Below, piece after piece: positions 26,278 through 34,380 of a stretch of DNA of 64,000 nt. The DNA is taken from positions 1-64,000 of the forward strand of contig NZ_SGWQ01000011.1 of the NCBI RefSeq assembly GCF_004216555.1, given 5' to 3'. Below the pieces are notes generated by a model, which saw nothing but the letters and a program-made list of their open reading frames with translations, did not search any database and had not been told where the DNA came from. How positions within the stretch are numbered: the stretch's first letter is position 1; each line of letters begins with the position of its first letter. The translations under genes were made by a program, and so were the position numbers. This DNA comes from Herbihabitans rhizosphaerae (lineage in GTDB: Bacteria > Actinomycetota > Actinomycetes > Mycobacteriales > Pseudonocardiaceae).

Positions 26278-26501
26278 GCCTCGATTCTACCGAAAAAGGT
26301 CGACCACTATGGGGTGAACAATGGGAGCAAGGTGGCGGCGCGGTACGGGCAAAAGGCAGGCGGAGCCTGCCCGTAGCGCCAGCCTTTTAGGGCCGATCGA
26401 GGCTCACAAGTCCAGGGCGAGCGAAGCGAGTCGCGTAGCGACGCCGTAGGCGCCCTTGACTTGTGAGTATCGGCCCGCACAATTCCGCGCCGCCACACCC
26501 C
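26278..26501 (-). repeat. conserved non-coding leader of HNH unit, copy 1, with cloverleaf-like structure
   Basis: This region is nearly identical to 57610-57833. A hairpin pairs TACGGGCA (26344-26351) with TGCCCGTA (26368-26375). A larger structure pairs GGCCGAT (26391) with ATCGGCC (26469), CTCACAAGTC (26403) with GACTTGTGAG (26458), and AGGGC (26414) with GCCCT (26452). Inside lie three small triloop hairpins: 26421-26427, 26430-26442 (GTCGC/GCGAC) and 26443-26451 (GCC/GGC). The only changes between copies are in the linker between the two structures and at the outer edge. Confidence 0.7.
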
Positions 26502-26521
26502 AAGTGCCACCCCCACCCCGA

Positions 26522-26560
26522 TGCACAGCGCGGAACTCACCAGTGCACAGCGCGGAACTC
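26522..26560. repeat. variant dispersed repeat (site C), two direct copies
   Basis: TGCACAGCGCGGAACTC occurs at 26522-26538 and 26544-26560. It is a diverged reverse complement of the GAGTCCCGCGCTGTGCA-type units at sites A and B. Only one orientation is present, so it does not form the long stem. It lies just after the stop of the following minus-strand XRE gene, again at a gene end. Confidence 0.6.
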
Positions 26561-26566
26561 GCGAAC

Positions 26567-27502
26567 CTAGCTCTCCCAGCTCCAGCGAAAGCCATAGCAG
26601 CCAGGAGCGAAGTCGAGCGCCACGCCGTGCACCGAATGCGTCTCGTCCAGCGACACCGCCTTGACCTGCTCGCCGCCGTCGTGCCGGATGACCTGCTCGC
26701 AACGCACCGGCAAGGCGGCCGGGTCGAAGCAGACCTCAAGCACGAACTCGCGCGCCGGCAGCCGGAACTTCCGCTCGTAGTTGGTGGCCAACGGATACGG
26801 CGCCCGGTTGACCAGCTCGTGCTCGATGATGATCGTCTCGCCCCGGCGCAGCGCGGCCGGGAACAGCAGCTCGGCGACCAACAGCCCGCTCGCCGGCTCG
26901 TCGACGACCTTGCCGAGCCGGCAGTTGCGCACCGCCTCGACGATCGGCAGCGCGCGGTCGTGCTCATCCAGATGCACGACGACCACCCACCGGTCCGGGC
27001 CGTCGGCGTCCGCGCGCAGCACCTGGCGCGAGGCGAACGAGCGCTCACCCCGGTCCGGCCCCACCGTCACCCGATCGTGCTGGCTGATCCGGGTGAGCCG
27101 GTCGTCCCAGTGCGTGTCGACCTGGCTGACGGCCTGCTCCACCTCGCTCGGCCGAGGCCAGAACGCGCCGAACGTGGGGCTCTCGGTCACGCTGTTGAGC
27201 CACCGCCCGCGCGGCCGGGGCGGGCCCAGCAGTGCTGCCAGCGAGCCCGCCGGCACCTCGAGTAACGCTTCCAGGTGGCTGATCGCCGCCAGGGAGGACC
27301 GGCGCTCCGGGCGGCTGCGGCCGGACTGCCAGTAGCTCAGCGTGGCGAGGCTGATCGTGATGCCGTGCGTGCGCAGGTGCGCCTGCAGCCGTTCCAGGCC
27401 GAGGCCGCGCGCCTCGATCGCGGCGCGCAGCGTGTCGGCGAACTGGCGCTGTTCTGGAACCCCCTCGGGTACCCCGTGCCGGGGCAACGCTCCGCCGGAC
27501 AT
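26567..27502 (-). CDS. XRE-family DNA-binding protein with uncharacterised C-terminal domain
   Basis: A 311-residue cytoplasmic protein. Residues ~15-75 form a helix-turn-helix (FADTLRAAIEARGLGLERLQ, ISLATLSYWQSGRSRPERRS). The remaining ~230 residues form a beta-rich domain (RVTVGPDRGERSF, WVVVVHLDEHDRALPIVEAV, ETIIIEHELVNRAPYPL), a layout I associate with a group of actinobacterial XRE regulators of unknown ligand. The ATG at 27502 is preceded by GAGGAG; an upstream in-frame start is less likely. It is divergent from the secreted protease gene and could control it, which is an inference from position only. Confidence 0.85.
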   Translation of the reverse strand: MSGGALPRHGVPEGVPEQRQFADTLRAAIEARGLGLERLQAHLRTHGITISLATLSYWQSGRSRPERRSSLAAISHLEALLEVPAGSLAALLGPPRPRGRWLNSVTESPTFGAFWPRPSEVEQAVSQVDTHWDDRLTRISQHDRVTVGPDRGERSFASRQVLRADADGPDRWVVVVHLDEHDRALPIVEAVRNCRLGKVVDEPASGLLVAELLFPAALRRGETIIIEHELVNRAPYPLATNYERKFRLPAREFVLEVCFDPAALPVRCEQVIRHDGGEQVKAVSLDETHSVHGVALDFAPGCYGFRWSWES

Positions 27503-27583
27503 GCTGACTCCTCGACGTGTCACTCCTGAAAGGACGACCATAAGCCTTGGTCGGGCCGAGGGAAAGAGCGTGCGATGGCGCGC

Positions 27584-27601
27584 TTCACTGTTAAATGTGA
27601 A
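27584..27601. promoter_or_regulatory. inverted repeat in the XRE/protease divergent region
   Basis: TTCAC and GTGAA face each other around TGTTAAAT, resembling a dimeric regulator site. About 30 bases downstream GTTAACTGTTAA gives a second, related AT-rich motif. Both lie in the 220-base gap (27503-27722) that must hold the promoters of the XRE gene and of the secreted protease. Confidence 0.45.
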
Positions 27602-27722
27602 AACAACGCCAGCGGAATTGGTCCGACGTTAACTGTTAAGCCGGCGTCTCGCTATTCATGTCGCTGCTCCCGGCATAACGTTTCACCACCCTGCTCATCA
27701 ATTCTCGTGAGGGAGACCAGGC

Positions 27723-29576
27723 ATGCTTTTGCGGAGAAAGGTCATGGCCGCGGTATGCGGCTCGGTACTCGCGACCGGAACGTTCGCGGCCTCCGCCGCC
27801 GCGGCGTCGCCGGACGCGTCCGCCGCCAGAGCGCCCGAGGCGACCGTCAGGGGAGTCGCCTCGGCGTTCGGCGTTTCGGAGGAGGTCGCGCGCACCCAAC
27901 TGCGGCAACAGGACGAGGCGCACCGGGTGCTCGACTCGATGCCGGCGGCGCTGCGCGCGCAGCTCGCCGGGCACTGGTTCGACCCGGCCACCGGGAAGCT
28001 GACGGTCGCGGTGACCAGTGAGGGTGCCCGACAGCAGGCCAGTGCCGCCGGAGCCGAGACGAAGATCGTCGTGCGCGGGAAAGCCGAGCTGGATCGGCTC
28101 CTCGGCGAGGTCCGTGCCCTGGTCGGCGACGGTGTGCCCGGCGTGTACGGCTGGGGCGTGGACGTGCGGGCCAACGCCGTGCGCGTCGCGGTCAACCGGT
28201 CGGTGCGCGCCGCCGCCACGGACGAGTTCACGACGCGGGCGTCGGCGTACGGCGAGGGCGTGCGGGTGGTGGAGACCGACTCGCAGCCGAGGCGGCAGTC
28301 GAATGAACAGGCCGGCACCATCCAGACCGGCAACCCGTGGTGGCCGGGCGGCGAGTCGAACTGTTCGGTCGGCTTCAGCGTGACCGACGCGCAGGGCGGC
28401 AAGGCGTTCCTGACCGCCGGGCACTGCACGAACAATGCCGATCAACCCGCCTACGGTCAGAGCGGGCAACAGAACAAGATCGGTACCTCGAATCCGGGAA
28501 ACAAGTACTTCTACAACGGCCGTGAAGGCGATATGGGACTGGTGACGGTCACCGAGCCGGGATGGACGCTTTCCGCCGAGGTGAACACCTGGAACAATCC
28601 GGCGATCACCGTGTCCGGTTCGGCCGAGGCGATGGTCGGCGATCGGGTCTGCCATTCCGGGAACACCTCGAAATGGCAGTGCGGCGAGGTGAAGTACACG
28701 CACAAGGCGGTCGACTACGGCGGCGGTCTGATCATCGAGGACATGACCTGGACGACCGCCTGCTCGCTCGGCGGCGACTCGGGCGGCGGCTGGCTGCTCG
28801 GCGACAAGGCGACCGGTCTGCACGACGGCGGGCCGTCGCAGTGCGTGCCGAACCCGTCCGACGACGAGCTGTCGATCTTCCAGCCGGTGAACGAGCCGCT
28901 GGCGCTGTGGAACCTGAAGCTGGTGACCGGTGGCGGTTCGGACGACGCGCAGGCGCCCACCGCGCCCGGCAACCCGCGTTCGACCGGCAGCACGGCCACC
29001 AGCGTGTCGCTGGCCTGGGACGCCTCGACCGACAACGTCGGCGTGACCGAGTACCAGGTGTTCAACGGTTCGACGTTGGCGACCACGGTGGCGGGGACCA
29101 GCGCCACGGTCACCGCTCTGACCGCGGATACCGAGCACACGTTCACGGTCAAGGCGAAGGACGCGGCCGGCAACGTGTCGGCGGCCAGCGCGCCGGTGAC
29201 CGCGCGAACCCGGCCAGGGGACTCCGCGCGCACCTTCACCAACGGCACCGATCACCCGATCAGGGACTTCCGGGTGGCGATCAGCCAGATCGGCTCGACC
29301 GCCGCCGACTCGGTGAGCGATCCGATCACGGTGGCGGTCTCGGCGACGCACACCTGCTACGAGGACCTGAACATCACGCTGGTCTCGCCGAGCGGGCGGG
29401 CCTACGCGCTGGCCCGCACTCCCGGCGGCTACTACGACTGCACGGCGTTCCCGCAGGGCAAGACGTACACGGTCGCGCCCGCCGTGGAGCGGGCCGCCGG
29501 CACGTGGACGCTGCGCATCGGGGACAACGGCCCCGGTGACACCGGCACGCTGGACAGGTGGTCGATCACCGTCTGA
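27723..29576 (+). CDS. secreted chymotrypsin-like protease with FnIII and P-domain-like C-terminus
   Basis: A 617-residue extracellular protease. It has a signal peptide (LLRRKV, hydrophobic, cleavage near ASAAAA), a ~165-residue propeptide of the alpha-lytic/streptogrisin type, and an S1 catalytic domain with the triad His234 (TAGHC), Asp270 (EGDMGLV) and Ser353 (GGDSGGGW). After that come a fibronectin type III domain (APTAPGNPRSTGSTATSVSLAW ... FTVKAKDAAGNVS, in parts) and a ~115-residue proprotein-convertase P-like beta domain (FTNGTDHPIRD ... WTLRIGDNGPGDTGTLDRW). The accessory domains probably bind polymer or stabilise the enzyme. GAGGGAG precedes the ATG at 27723. It should supply peptides for nutrition. 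The gene is divergent from an XRE regulator. Confidence 0.95.
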   Translation: MLLRRKVMAAVCGSVLATGTFAASAAAASPDASAARAPEATVRGVASAFGVSEEVARTQLRQQDEAHRVLDSMPAALRAQLAGHWFDPATGKLTVAVTSEGARQQASAAGAETKIVVRGKAELDRLLGEVRALVGDGVPGVYGWGVDVRANAVRVAVNRSVRAAATDEFTTRASAYGEGVRVVETDSQPRRQSNEQAGTIQTGNPWWPGGESNCSVGFSVTDAQGGKAFLTAGHCTNNADQPAYGQSGQQNKIGTSNPGNKYFYNGREGDMGLVTVTEPGWTLSAEVNTWNNPAITVSGSAEAMVGDRVCHSGNTSKWQCGEVKYTHKAVDYGGGLIIEDMTWTTACSLGGDSGGGWLLGDKATGLHDGGPSQCVPNPSDDELSIFQPVNEPLALWNLKLVTGGGSDDAQAPTAPGNPRSTGSTATSVSLAWDASTDNVGVTEYQVFNGSTLATTVAGTSATVTALTADTEHTFTVKAKDAAGNVSAASAPVTARTRPGDSARTFTNGTDHPIRDFRVAISQIGSTAADSVSDPITVAVSATHTCYEDLNITLVSPSGRAYALARTPGGYYDCTAFPQGKTYTVAPAVERAAGTWTLRIGDNGPGDTGTLDRWSITV

Positions 29577-29632
29577 GCTGACCCAGGACCACCCTGCTCA
29601 TCGTGGTGCTCGGTGGCGCGTTCCTGGTGCGC

Positions 29633-31153
29633 TCACGCCGGCGCCGCGACCGCCCGCAGGCGGGGAGCTGACTCGAACGTGTAGTCGTCGAGGCTGAACC
29701 AGCGGCTGGTGATCATGGTTTCGAGGGTGGGCGACGCGCGGAACGGGACGTCGCCGTGCTCGTCGAAGTAGTAGCTGTTGGCCAGCGCGCACGAGTCCTG
29801 GAAGAACACCTGGTGCTTGCGCCGCCCGAGCATCGACTTGAAGTACCGGTCGTTGGCCTCGCGCGTCACCTCCACCCGGCTCGCCCCGGTTCGCCGCGCG
29901 GCGGTCAGGCAGCGCACGATGTGCGCGGTCTGCGTCTCGATCAGGTTGAAGTAGGACGAGCCGTTGTAGCCGTAGGGCCCGAGAATGGTGAACAGGTTCG
30001 GGAAGTTCGGGACGCTGACGCCCTGGTAGGCCTGGAACCTGTTCTCGTGCCAGAACTTCTCCAGGTCGATGCCGCCGCTGCCGCGGACGGTGAACGCGGG
30101 CATGTTGCCCTTCTCGAAAACCTTGAACCCGGTGGCCAGGATCAGCACGTCGACCGGGTGCTCGACGCCGTCCGCGGTGCGCACGCCGGTGCCGGTGACC
30201 GCGTCGATCGAGGTGGTCTCCAGCGTCACGTTCGGCCGGTTGAAGGTCGGCAGGTACTCGTTGGAGAAGCTCGGCCGTTTGCAGCCGAGGGCGTAGCGCG
30301 GCGTGAGTTTGTCCCGCGTCTGCTCGTCGCGCACGGCCCGGCGCAGGTAAGCGCGCCCGAGCCGCTCGCCGGCGCCGGCGGTGGGCAGCAGCCGGTGGAA
30401 GTGCGCGGCCAGCGGGAAGGTCAACTCCACGTACGCCTGGCTGATCAACCGGGACAGCCGCTTCGTGCCGGGCACCCGGCGCAGCGCGGCGCGCACCGGA
30501 CCGGACAGCGCGGTGTCCAGCTTGGGCAGGCACCAGATCGGGGTGCGCTGGAACACCGTCAAGTGCTCGACGTCCGGCGCGATCGACGGGATCACCTGCA
30601 CCGCCGAGGCACCGGTGCCGATCACCGCCACCCGCTTGCCGCGCAGATCGACGTCGTGGTCCCAGCGCGCGGTGTGCATCACGGTGCCGCGGAAATCGGC
30701 GAGGCCGTCGATGGCCGGCGGCTTGGGCTGGGTGAGCACCCCGGTCGCGCCGACCACGAACCGGGCGGTGATCGAGGCGCCGCCGGCCGTGTCCAGCCGC
30801 CACAGGTGGGTGTCGTCGTCGAACGTCGCGGCCACCACCTTGCTGCCGAGCCGGATCCGGCGGCGCACGTCGTACTTGTCGACGCAGTGCTCGGCGTAGG
30901 CCTTCAACTCCTGGCCGGGCGCGTACACCCGCGACCAGCCGGCGACCTGCTCGAAGGAGAACTGATAGCTGAACGACGGGATGTCCACCGCCACACCGGG
31001 GTAGGTGTTCCAGTGCCACGCGCCGCCGACGCCGTCGCCCTCCTCGAGGATCACGTAGTCGTCGAACCCGGCCCTGCCGAGCAGGATGGCCGCCCCGATG
31101 CCGGAGAAGCCGCCGCCGATGATGGCGATCTCGTGGTCCGCGGTCGTGCTCAT
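29633..31153 (-). CDS. Baeyer-Villiger-type flavin monooxygenase
   Basis: A 506-residue FAD/NADPH monooxygenase. FAD motif: IIGGGFSGIGAAI (residues ~10-22). The Baeyer-Villiger fingerprint FxGxxxHxxxW is FRGTVMHTARW, and the NADPH Rossmann motif is VIGTGASAVQ. The conserved ATG motif (LILATGF) is near residue 370. Such enzymes insert oxygen into ketones or oxidise heteroatoms. The ATG at 31153 overlaps the stop of the preceding small gene (ATGA). It is the last gene of a five-gene coupled operon (esterase, SDR, diiron protein, monooxygenase fragment, this gene), an arrangement reminiscent of the mycobacterial mymA locus, which combines a monooxygenase, a lipase and SDRs. Confidence 0.94.
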   Translation of the reverse strand: MSTTADHEIAIIGGGFSGIGAAILLGRAGFDDYVILEEGDGVGGAWHWNTYPGVAVDIPSFSYQFSFEQVAGWSRVYAPGQELKAYAEHCVDKYDVRRRIRLGSKVVAATFDDDTHLWRLDTAGGASITARFVVGATGVLTQPKPPAIDGLADFRGTVMHTARWDHDVDLRGKRVAVIGTGASAVQVIPSIAPDVEHLTVFQRTPIWCLPKLDTALSGPVRAALRRVPGTKRLSRLISQAYVELTFPLAAHFHRLLPTAGAGERLGRAYLRRAVRDEQTRDKLTPRYALGCKRPSFSNEYLPTFNRPNVTLETTSIDAVTGTGVRTADGVEHPVDVLILATGFKVFEKGNMPAFTVRGSGGIDLEKFWHENRFQAYQGVSVPNFPNLFTILGPYGYNGSSYFNLIETQTAHIVRCLTAARRTGASRVEVTREANDRYFKSMLGRRKHQVFFQDSCALANSYYFDEHGDVPFRASPTLETMITSRWFSLDDYTFESAPRLRAVAAPA

Positions 31154-31647
31154 GCCGGCCGTCCTTCGGTGATCTCGTCGCGGGCGAAGACGGAACCGGG
31201 GCCGAGCACGACGCAGTCCACGTGGTGCTCGACGCCCTCGGCGGTGCGGACGCCGTCGGCGACGAAGGCGTAGACCGGCCAGGTGATCAGCTTGCAATCG
31301 GGGTGGCGCAGCGCGGCGTAGTAGCCGACGCTGACGGCCGTCCGTCGAGAGCCGAAGCGGGCGTGCGGCGTGAGCAGCCGTCGAATCCACGGGTCCTTCA
31401 CCTGCGTGCGCAGGAAGAATCGGGCGACCGCCGCGCTGACCGCCCGCCCGCCGGGCACCCGAACGGGCACGACCCAGTCCGGCTCCTCCTGGAACACCTT
31501 CACCGATCGGGCGGTGGCCGCGACCTCCGGCACGATCTGTGCCGCCTCGCGACCCGGCGCGACCACGGCCACCCGTTGCCCGGTGAAGTCGTGGCTGAAC
31601 CACTCGATGCCGCGGAGCACCTCGCCGCGGAACCCGGCCGTGGTCAT
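31150..31647 (-). CDS. truncated monooxygenase-like protein (NADPH-domain fragment)
   Basis: A 165-residue protein that aligns by eye with the central part of the adjacent Baeyer-Villiger monooxygenase: GQRVAVVAPGREAAQIVPEVA corresponds (in two parts) to its NADPH Rossmann motif and VRTAEGVEHHVDCVVLGPG to its ATG-motif region. The FAD domain is missing and the Rossmann GxGxxA is changed to APGREA, so it cannot be a working monooxygenase. Yet it is precisely coupled by ATGA overlaps on both sides (31644-31647 and 31150-31153), which argues for retention and co-expression. It may be an accessory subunit or a remnant of a duplicated monooxygenase. Start at ATG 31647. Confidence 0.8.
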   Translation of the reverse strand: MTTAGFRGEVLRGIEWFSHDFTGQRVAVVAPGREAAQIVPEVAATARSVKVFQEEPDWVVPVRVPGGRAVSAAVARFFLRTQVKDPWIRRLLTPHARFGSRRTAVSVGYYAALRHPDCKLITWPVYAFVADGVRTAEGVEHHVDCVVLGPGSVFARDEITEGRPA

Positions 31648-32570
31648 GACGCGACCGGCTCGTGGGTGATCTCCTCGGTCCACGACTGCGGCTTGCCCAG
31701 CAGCCGCCGGGGGATCTTGCTGGTCAGCTTCACCATCGGGTCGGCGAGGTACTTGTGATAGGCGTGCGAGCGGTCGACCACCATCGCCGCCTGCGCCTTG
31801 AGTACGTGGTAGGCCGGGATCCGCTTGGTGTGCTCGCCGCGGCTGCCGACGCTGGCGAACCGCTTGACCGCGTTGTAGAGCTTGTTCTCCGGCAGGCCCA
31901 TCGCCACGATGTTGTCCCGCATCTTGTTGATCAGCGGCACGAACACGACGATCAGGCCGATGATCACCTGCGGCTTGAGGTTGCCGATGGTCTCGATCAG
32001 CAGCTTGTGCCTCGGGCCGGCGCCGATCAGCTCCAGCACCTGGAAGTCGACCGTGATGTGCCGGGACTCGTCGGAGTTGATGTGCTTGAAGACCTGGTGG
32101 CAGACCGGATCGGTGACCTCTTCGAGCAGGAACTTCACCAGCGCGCCGTCCAGTGCGCACTCCAGCAGCGGGATCAGCGTGGCAAGGCCGGTCAGCGGCA
32201 GCGTGTCGCCGAAGTCGTCGAGCACCTTGATGGCCAGCCGGACGTTGATGTTCGGCTCCGGCATCGCGCCGTTCTCGTCGAGCATTCCCCAGCGCTTCAT
32301 CAGGGCCAGCTCGGCGTTGGCGTGCTTCTGCTCCTCGGCGTGGAAGTAGCGGTAGATCTCCTGGATCTCGGGTGTCGGGGCTTTCCTCGCCAGCGAGGCG
32401 AACCCGCGCGCGCCGATGTGCTCGATCCACACCAGGTCGGCCATGAACGGCCGCATCTTGGCGCGCAGCTCGTCGGTCATCGTCTCGGCGCCGGGAGCGT
32501 CCCAGTCGATGTCGGCCAGCGACCACTGCTTGTCCTTGATCGTCTGCAGCATCGCCGCGAAGTCGGTCAT
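31644..32570 (-). CDS. ferritin-like diiron protein, probable oxygenase/desaturase
   Basis: A 308-residue, mostly helical protein without membrane segments. It contains two ExxH metal motifs, EEQKH and DESRH, plus Glu residues in VWIEHIG and LLECALDG at the spacing of a four-helix diiron centre. This suggests a carboxylate-bridged diiron oxygenase, desaturase or N-oxygenase. The substrate is unknown; the operon context (esterase, SDR, monooxygenase) points to a lipid-like or terpenoid molecule. The ATG at 32570 overlaps the stop of the SDR gene (ATGA), and the stop overlaps the next gene in the same way. Motif reading is direct; the activity is inferred. Confidence 0.82.
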   Translation of the reverse strand: MTDFAAMLQTIKDKQWSLADIDWDAPGAETMTDELRAKMRPFMADLVWIEHIGARGFASLARKAPTPEIQEIYRYFHAEEQKHANAELALMKRWGMLDENGAMPEPNINVRLAIKVLDDFGDTLPLTGLATLIPLLECALDGALVKFLLEEVTDPVCHQVFKHINSDESRHITVDFQVLELIGAGPRHKLLIETIGNLKPQVIIGLIVVFVPLINKMRDNIVAMGLPENKLYNAVKRFASVGSRGEHTKRIPAYHVLKAQAAMVVDRSHAYHKYLADPMVKLTSKIPRRLLGKPQSWTEEITHEPVAS

Positions 32571-33409
32571 GGTCGCTCCTGTTTCTTGCCGGCGTCGGGC
32601 ACGAGCCGCCCGAGCAGGCCGGCGATCCGGGCGTACGGGGTGGGCAGGAATCGCTTGGCGCGCCAGAGAATCTGCGCGTCGGGCTGGGGCACGACGTAGA
32701 GCCGGCCGCGGTCGTGCGCGTCGAGCGTGGTGCGCGCGACTCGTTCCGCCGAGAAGCCGACGACGCCGGCGATCTTGCGGGCCAGTTGCCCGACGCCGGG
32801 GTCGATCAGCTCGCCGCCGAAGATCGCGGTGCGCACGAACGTCGGGCACAGCACGGTCACCCGGACGCCGGAGCCGGACAGTTCGGCGGCCAGCGTCTCG
32901 GACAGGCTGACCACTCCGGCCTTGCTGACGTTGTAGGCGGCCATCTTCGGCGCGGCGGTGAACCCGGCCGCCGAGGCCACGTTGATCACGCCGCCGGTGC
33001 GTTGACGGCGCATCGCGGGCAGGAACTCGTGGCAGCCGTGGATCACGCCCCACAGGTTCACGCCGAGCGTGCGCCGCCACTCGTCCAGCGTGCTGTCGCC
33101 GACCACCCGGCCGCCCGCGCCGACACCGGCGTTGTTGATCACCAGGTCGGGTTCCCGGCCGAGCCAGGACCGGGTCGCGGCGGCCAGTTCGCCGACCTCG
33201 TCGGGGTCGGCGACATCGCAGGGTACGGCCACCGCCTCGGCCCCGGCCGCCTTGATCTTCGTGACGGTCCGCTCGGCTGCGGCGAGGTCGATGTCGGCGC
33301 ACACCACCCGGCCGTGACGGTCGGCCAACTCCAGTGCGAATGCCTCGCCGATGCCGCTGCCGGCACCGGTGACCACGGCGTGCGCGCCGTGCGTTCGCTT
33401 GCCTGCCAT
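32567..33409 (-). CDS. short-chain dehydrogenase/reductase
   Basis: A 280-residue classical SDR. The nucleotide-binding TGxxxGxG motif is VVTGAGSGIGEAF, followed by an acidic residue in CADIDLA that suggests NAD(H) preference. NNAGVG is present, and the catalytic Ser-Tyr-Lys lie in VASAAGF and YNVSK. The C-terminal ~40 residues are longer than usual and hydrophobic/basic, ending in KKQERP, perhaps for membrane contact. It starts at ATG 33409, overlapping the esterase stop by one base (TGATG), and its stop overlaps the diiron gene. It likely oxidises a hydroxyl to the ketone used by the Baeyer-Villiger monooxygenase, an inference from the operon. Confidence 0.93.
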   Translation of the reverse strand: MAGKRTHGAHAVVTGAGSGIGEAFALELADRHGRVVCADIDLAAAERTVTKIKAAGAEAVAVPCDVADPDEVGELAAATRSWLGREPDLVINNAGVGAGGRVVGDSTLDEWRRTLGVNLWGVIHGCHEFLPAMRRQRTGGVINVASAAGFTAAPKMAAYNVSKAGVVSLSETLAAELSGSGVRVTVLCPTFVRTAIFGGELIDPGVGQLARKIAGVVGFSAERVARTTLDAHDRGRLYVVPQPDAQILWRAKRFLPTPYARIAGLLGRLVPDAGKKQERP

Positions 33410-34380
33410 CAGGACGCCTCCTGGACGATCGCCGGGCGCGCGGGTACCCGCGCGGTGAGGAACGCGCAGGCCCGTTCCATCGCGGGCCGGGCGTGTGGGG
33501 TCACCTTCGGCAGTGCCTGGAATACGTGCATCTGGCCGGGGACGACGTCCAGTTCGCAGTCCGATCCGGCCCGGCGCAGCGCCCTGGCCAGCTCCACGGC
33601 GTCGGTGGCGAGCATCTCCCGTCCGCCGGCCTGGATCAGCGTGGGCGGGAAGTCCGTGACACCGGCGAAGGACAGCCGCAGCCGTGGCGAGGCGGGATCG
33701 GCGTCTCGCGTGTACAGGCCGATCAGCCGCCGGGCCGCCGCGGCGGTGACCATCGGGTCCGGCCGCATTCGTTCGCGGGCGGCGGCGAGGGTCAGCGTCA
33801 CGTCGTACAGCGGGGAGAACAGCGCGAGCCCCGCCGGTGGCACCCGCCGCTCGCGCAGCAGTTGCAGCGTGAGGTCCACGGCCAGGTGCCCGCCCGCGGA
33901 GTCGCCGGCCAGCAGGATCCGGTGGTGGCCCTGCTCGACGAGCTGGTCGTATGCGGCGCGCACGTCGTCGGCCGCACTCGGGAAGCGGTGGCGTGGCGCG
34001 AGCCGGTAGTCGCACGCGAACACCGGCAGCCCGGTCCCGGCGGACATCCGGGTGGTCAGGCCGCGATGCGTCCTGGCTGAGCACAGCGCGTACCCGCTGC
34101 CGTGGATGTAGAGGACGACGGCGTCCTCGCGGGTCACCTCGGGTCCTCGAACCCACTCGCCGCGCACGCCGTGCCGCGGGTCGACCGGCTCGATGCGGCT
34201 GTTCGGCAACGGGGGACCGGCCAGGCGCAGGCTGGTGGCGACGAGTCGGCGGGAGAACAGGATGCCGGCCCGGTTGCTCGGGACCACGGCGGCGAGCGGC
34301 TTGAGCGTCATCGCGGTGAGGGCCGCGGCGACCTCGGCCCGGGACAGCCGAAAGTGACGCGGGCCATTCTGAAGGCGCAT
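33409..34380 (-). CDS. alpha/beta hydrolase, hormone-sensitive-lipase family esterase
   Basis: A 323-residue esterase. The oxyanion motif is HGSGY, a variant of the family's HGGGF. The nucleophile elbow is GDSAGGH, the Asp lies in the GREMLATDAVELA region, and the His in PGQMHVFQ. YRLAPRHRFPSA is the typical family signature. It resembles LipR-type enzymes. The ATG at 34380 directly abuts a perfect inverted repeat, so the transcript must start very close to the start codon or the repeat must lie in the leader. It is the first gene of the five-gene operon that faces a divergent TetR gene. Confidence 0.94.
   Translation of the reverse strand: MRLQNGPRHFRLSRAEVAAALTAMTLKPLAAVVPSNRAGILFSRRLVATSLRLAGPPLPNSRIEPVDPRHGVRGEWVRGPEVTREDAVVLYIHGSGYALCSARTHRGLTTRMSAGTGLPVFACDYRLAPRHRFPSAADDVRAAYDQLVEQGHHRILLAGDSAGGHLAVDLTLQLLRERRVPPAGLALFSPLYDVTLTLAAARERMRPDPMVTAAAARRLIGLYTRDADPASPRLRLSFAGVTDFPPTLIQAGGREMLATDAVELARALRRAGSDCELDVVPGQMHVFQALPKVTPHARPAMERACAFLTARVPARPAIVQEAS

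Noticed and set aside
26391-26475. Interpretation of the structured element as the guide RNA of an IscB/IsrB-type system
   Set aside because: The associated protein is DUF222/HNH, with no RuvC domain or bridge helix. The similarity is only an HNH nuclease next to a structured element.
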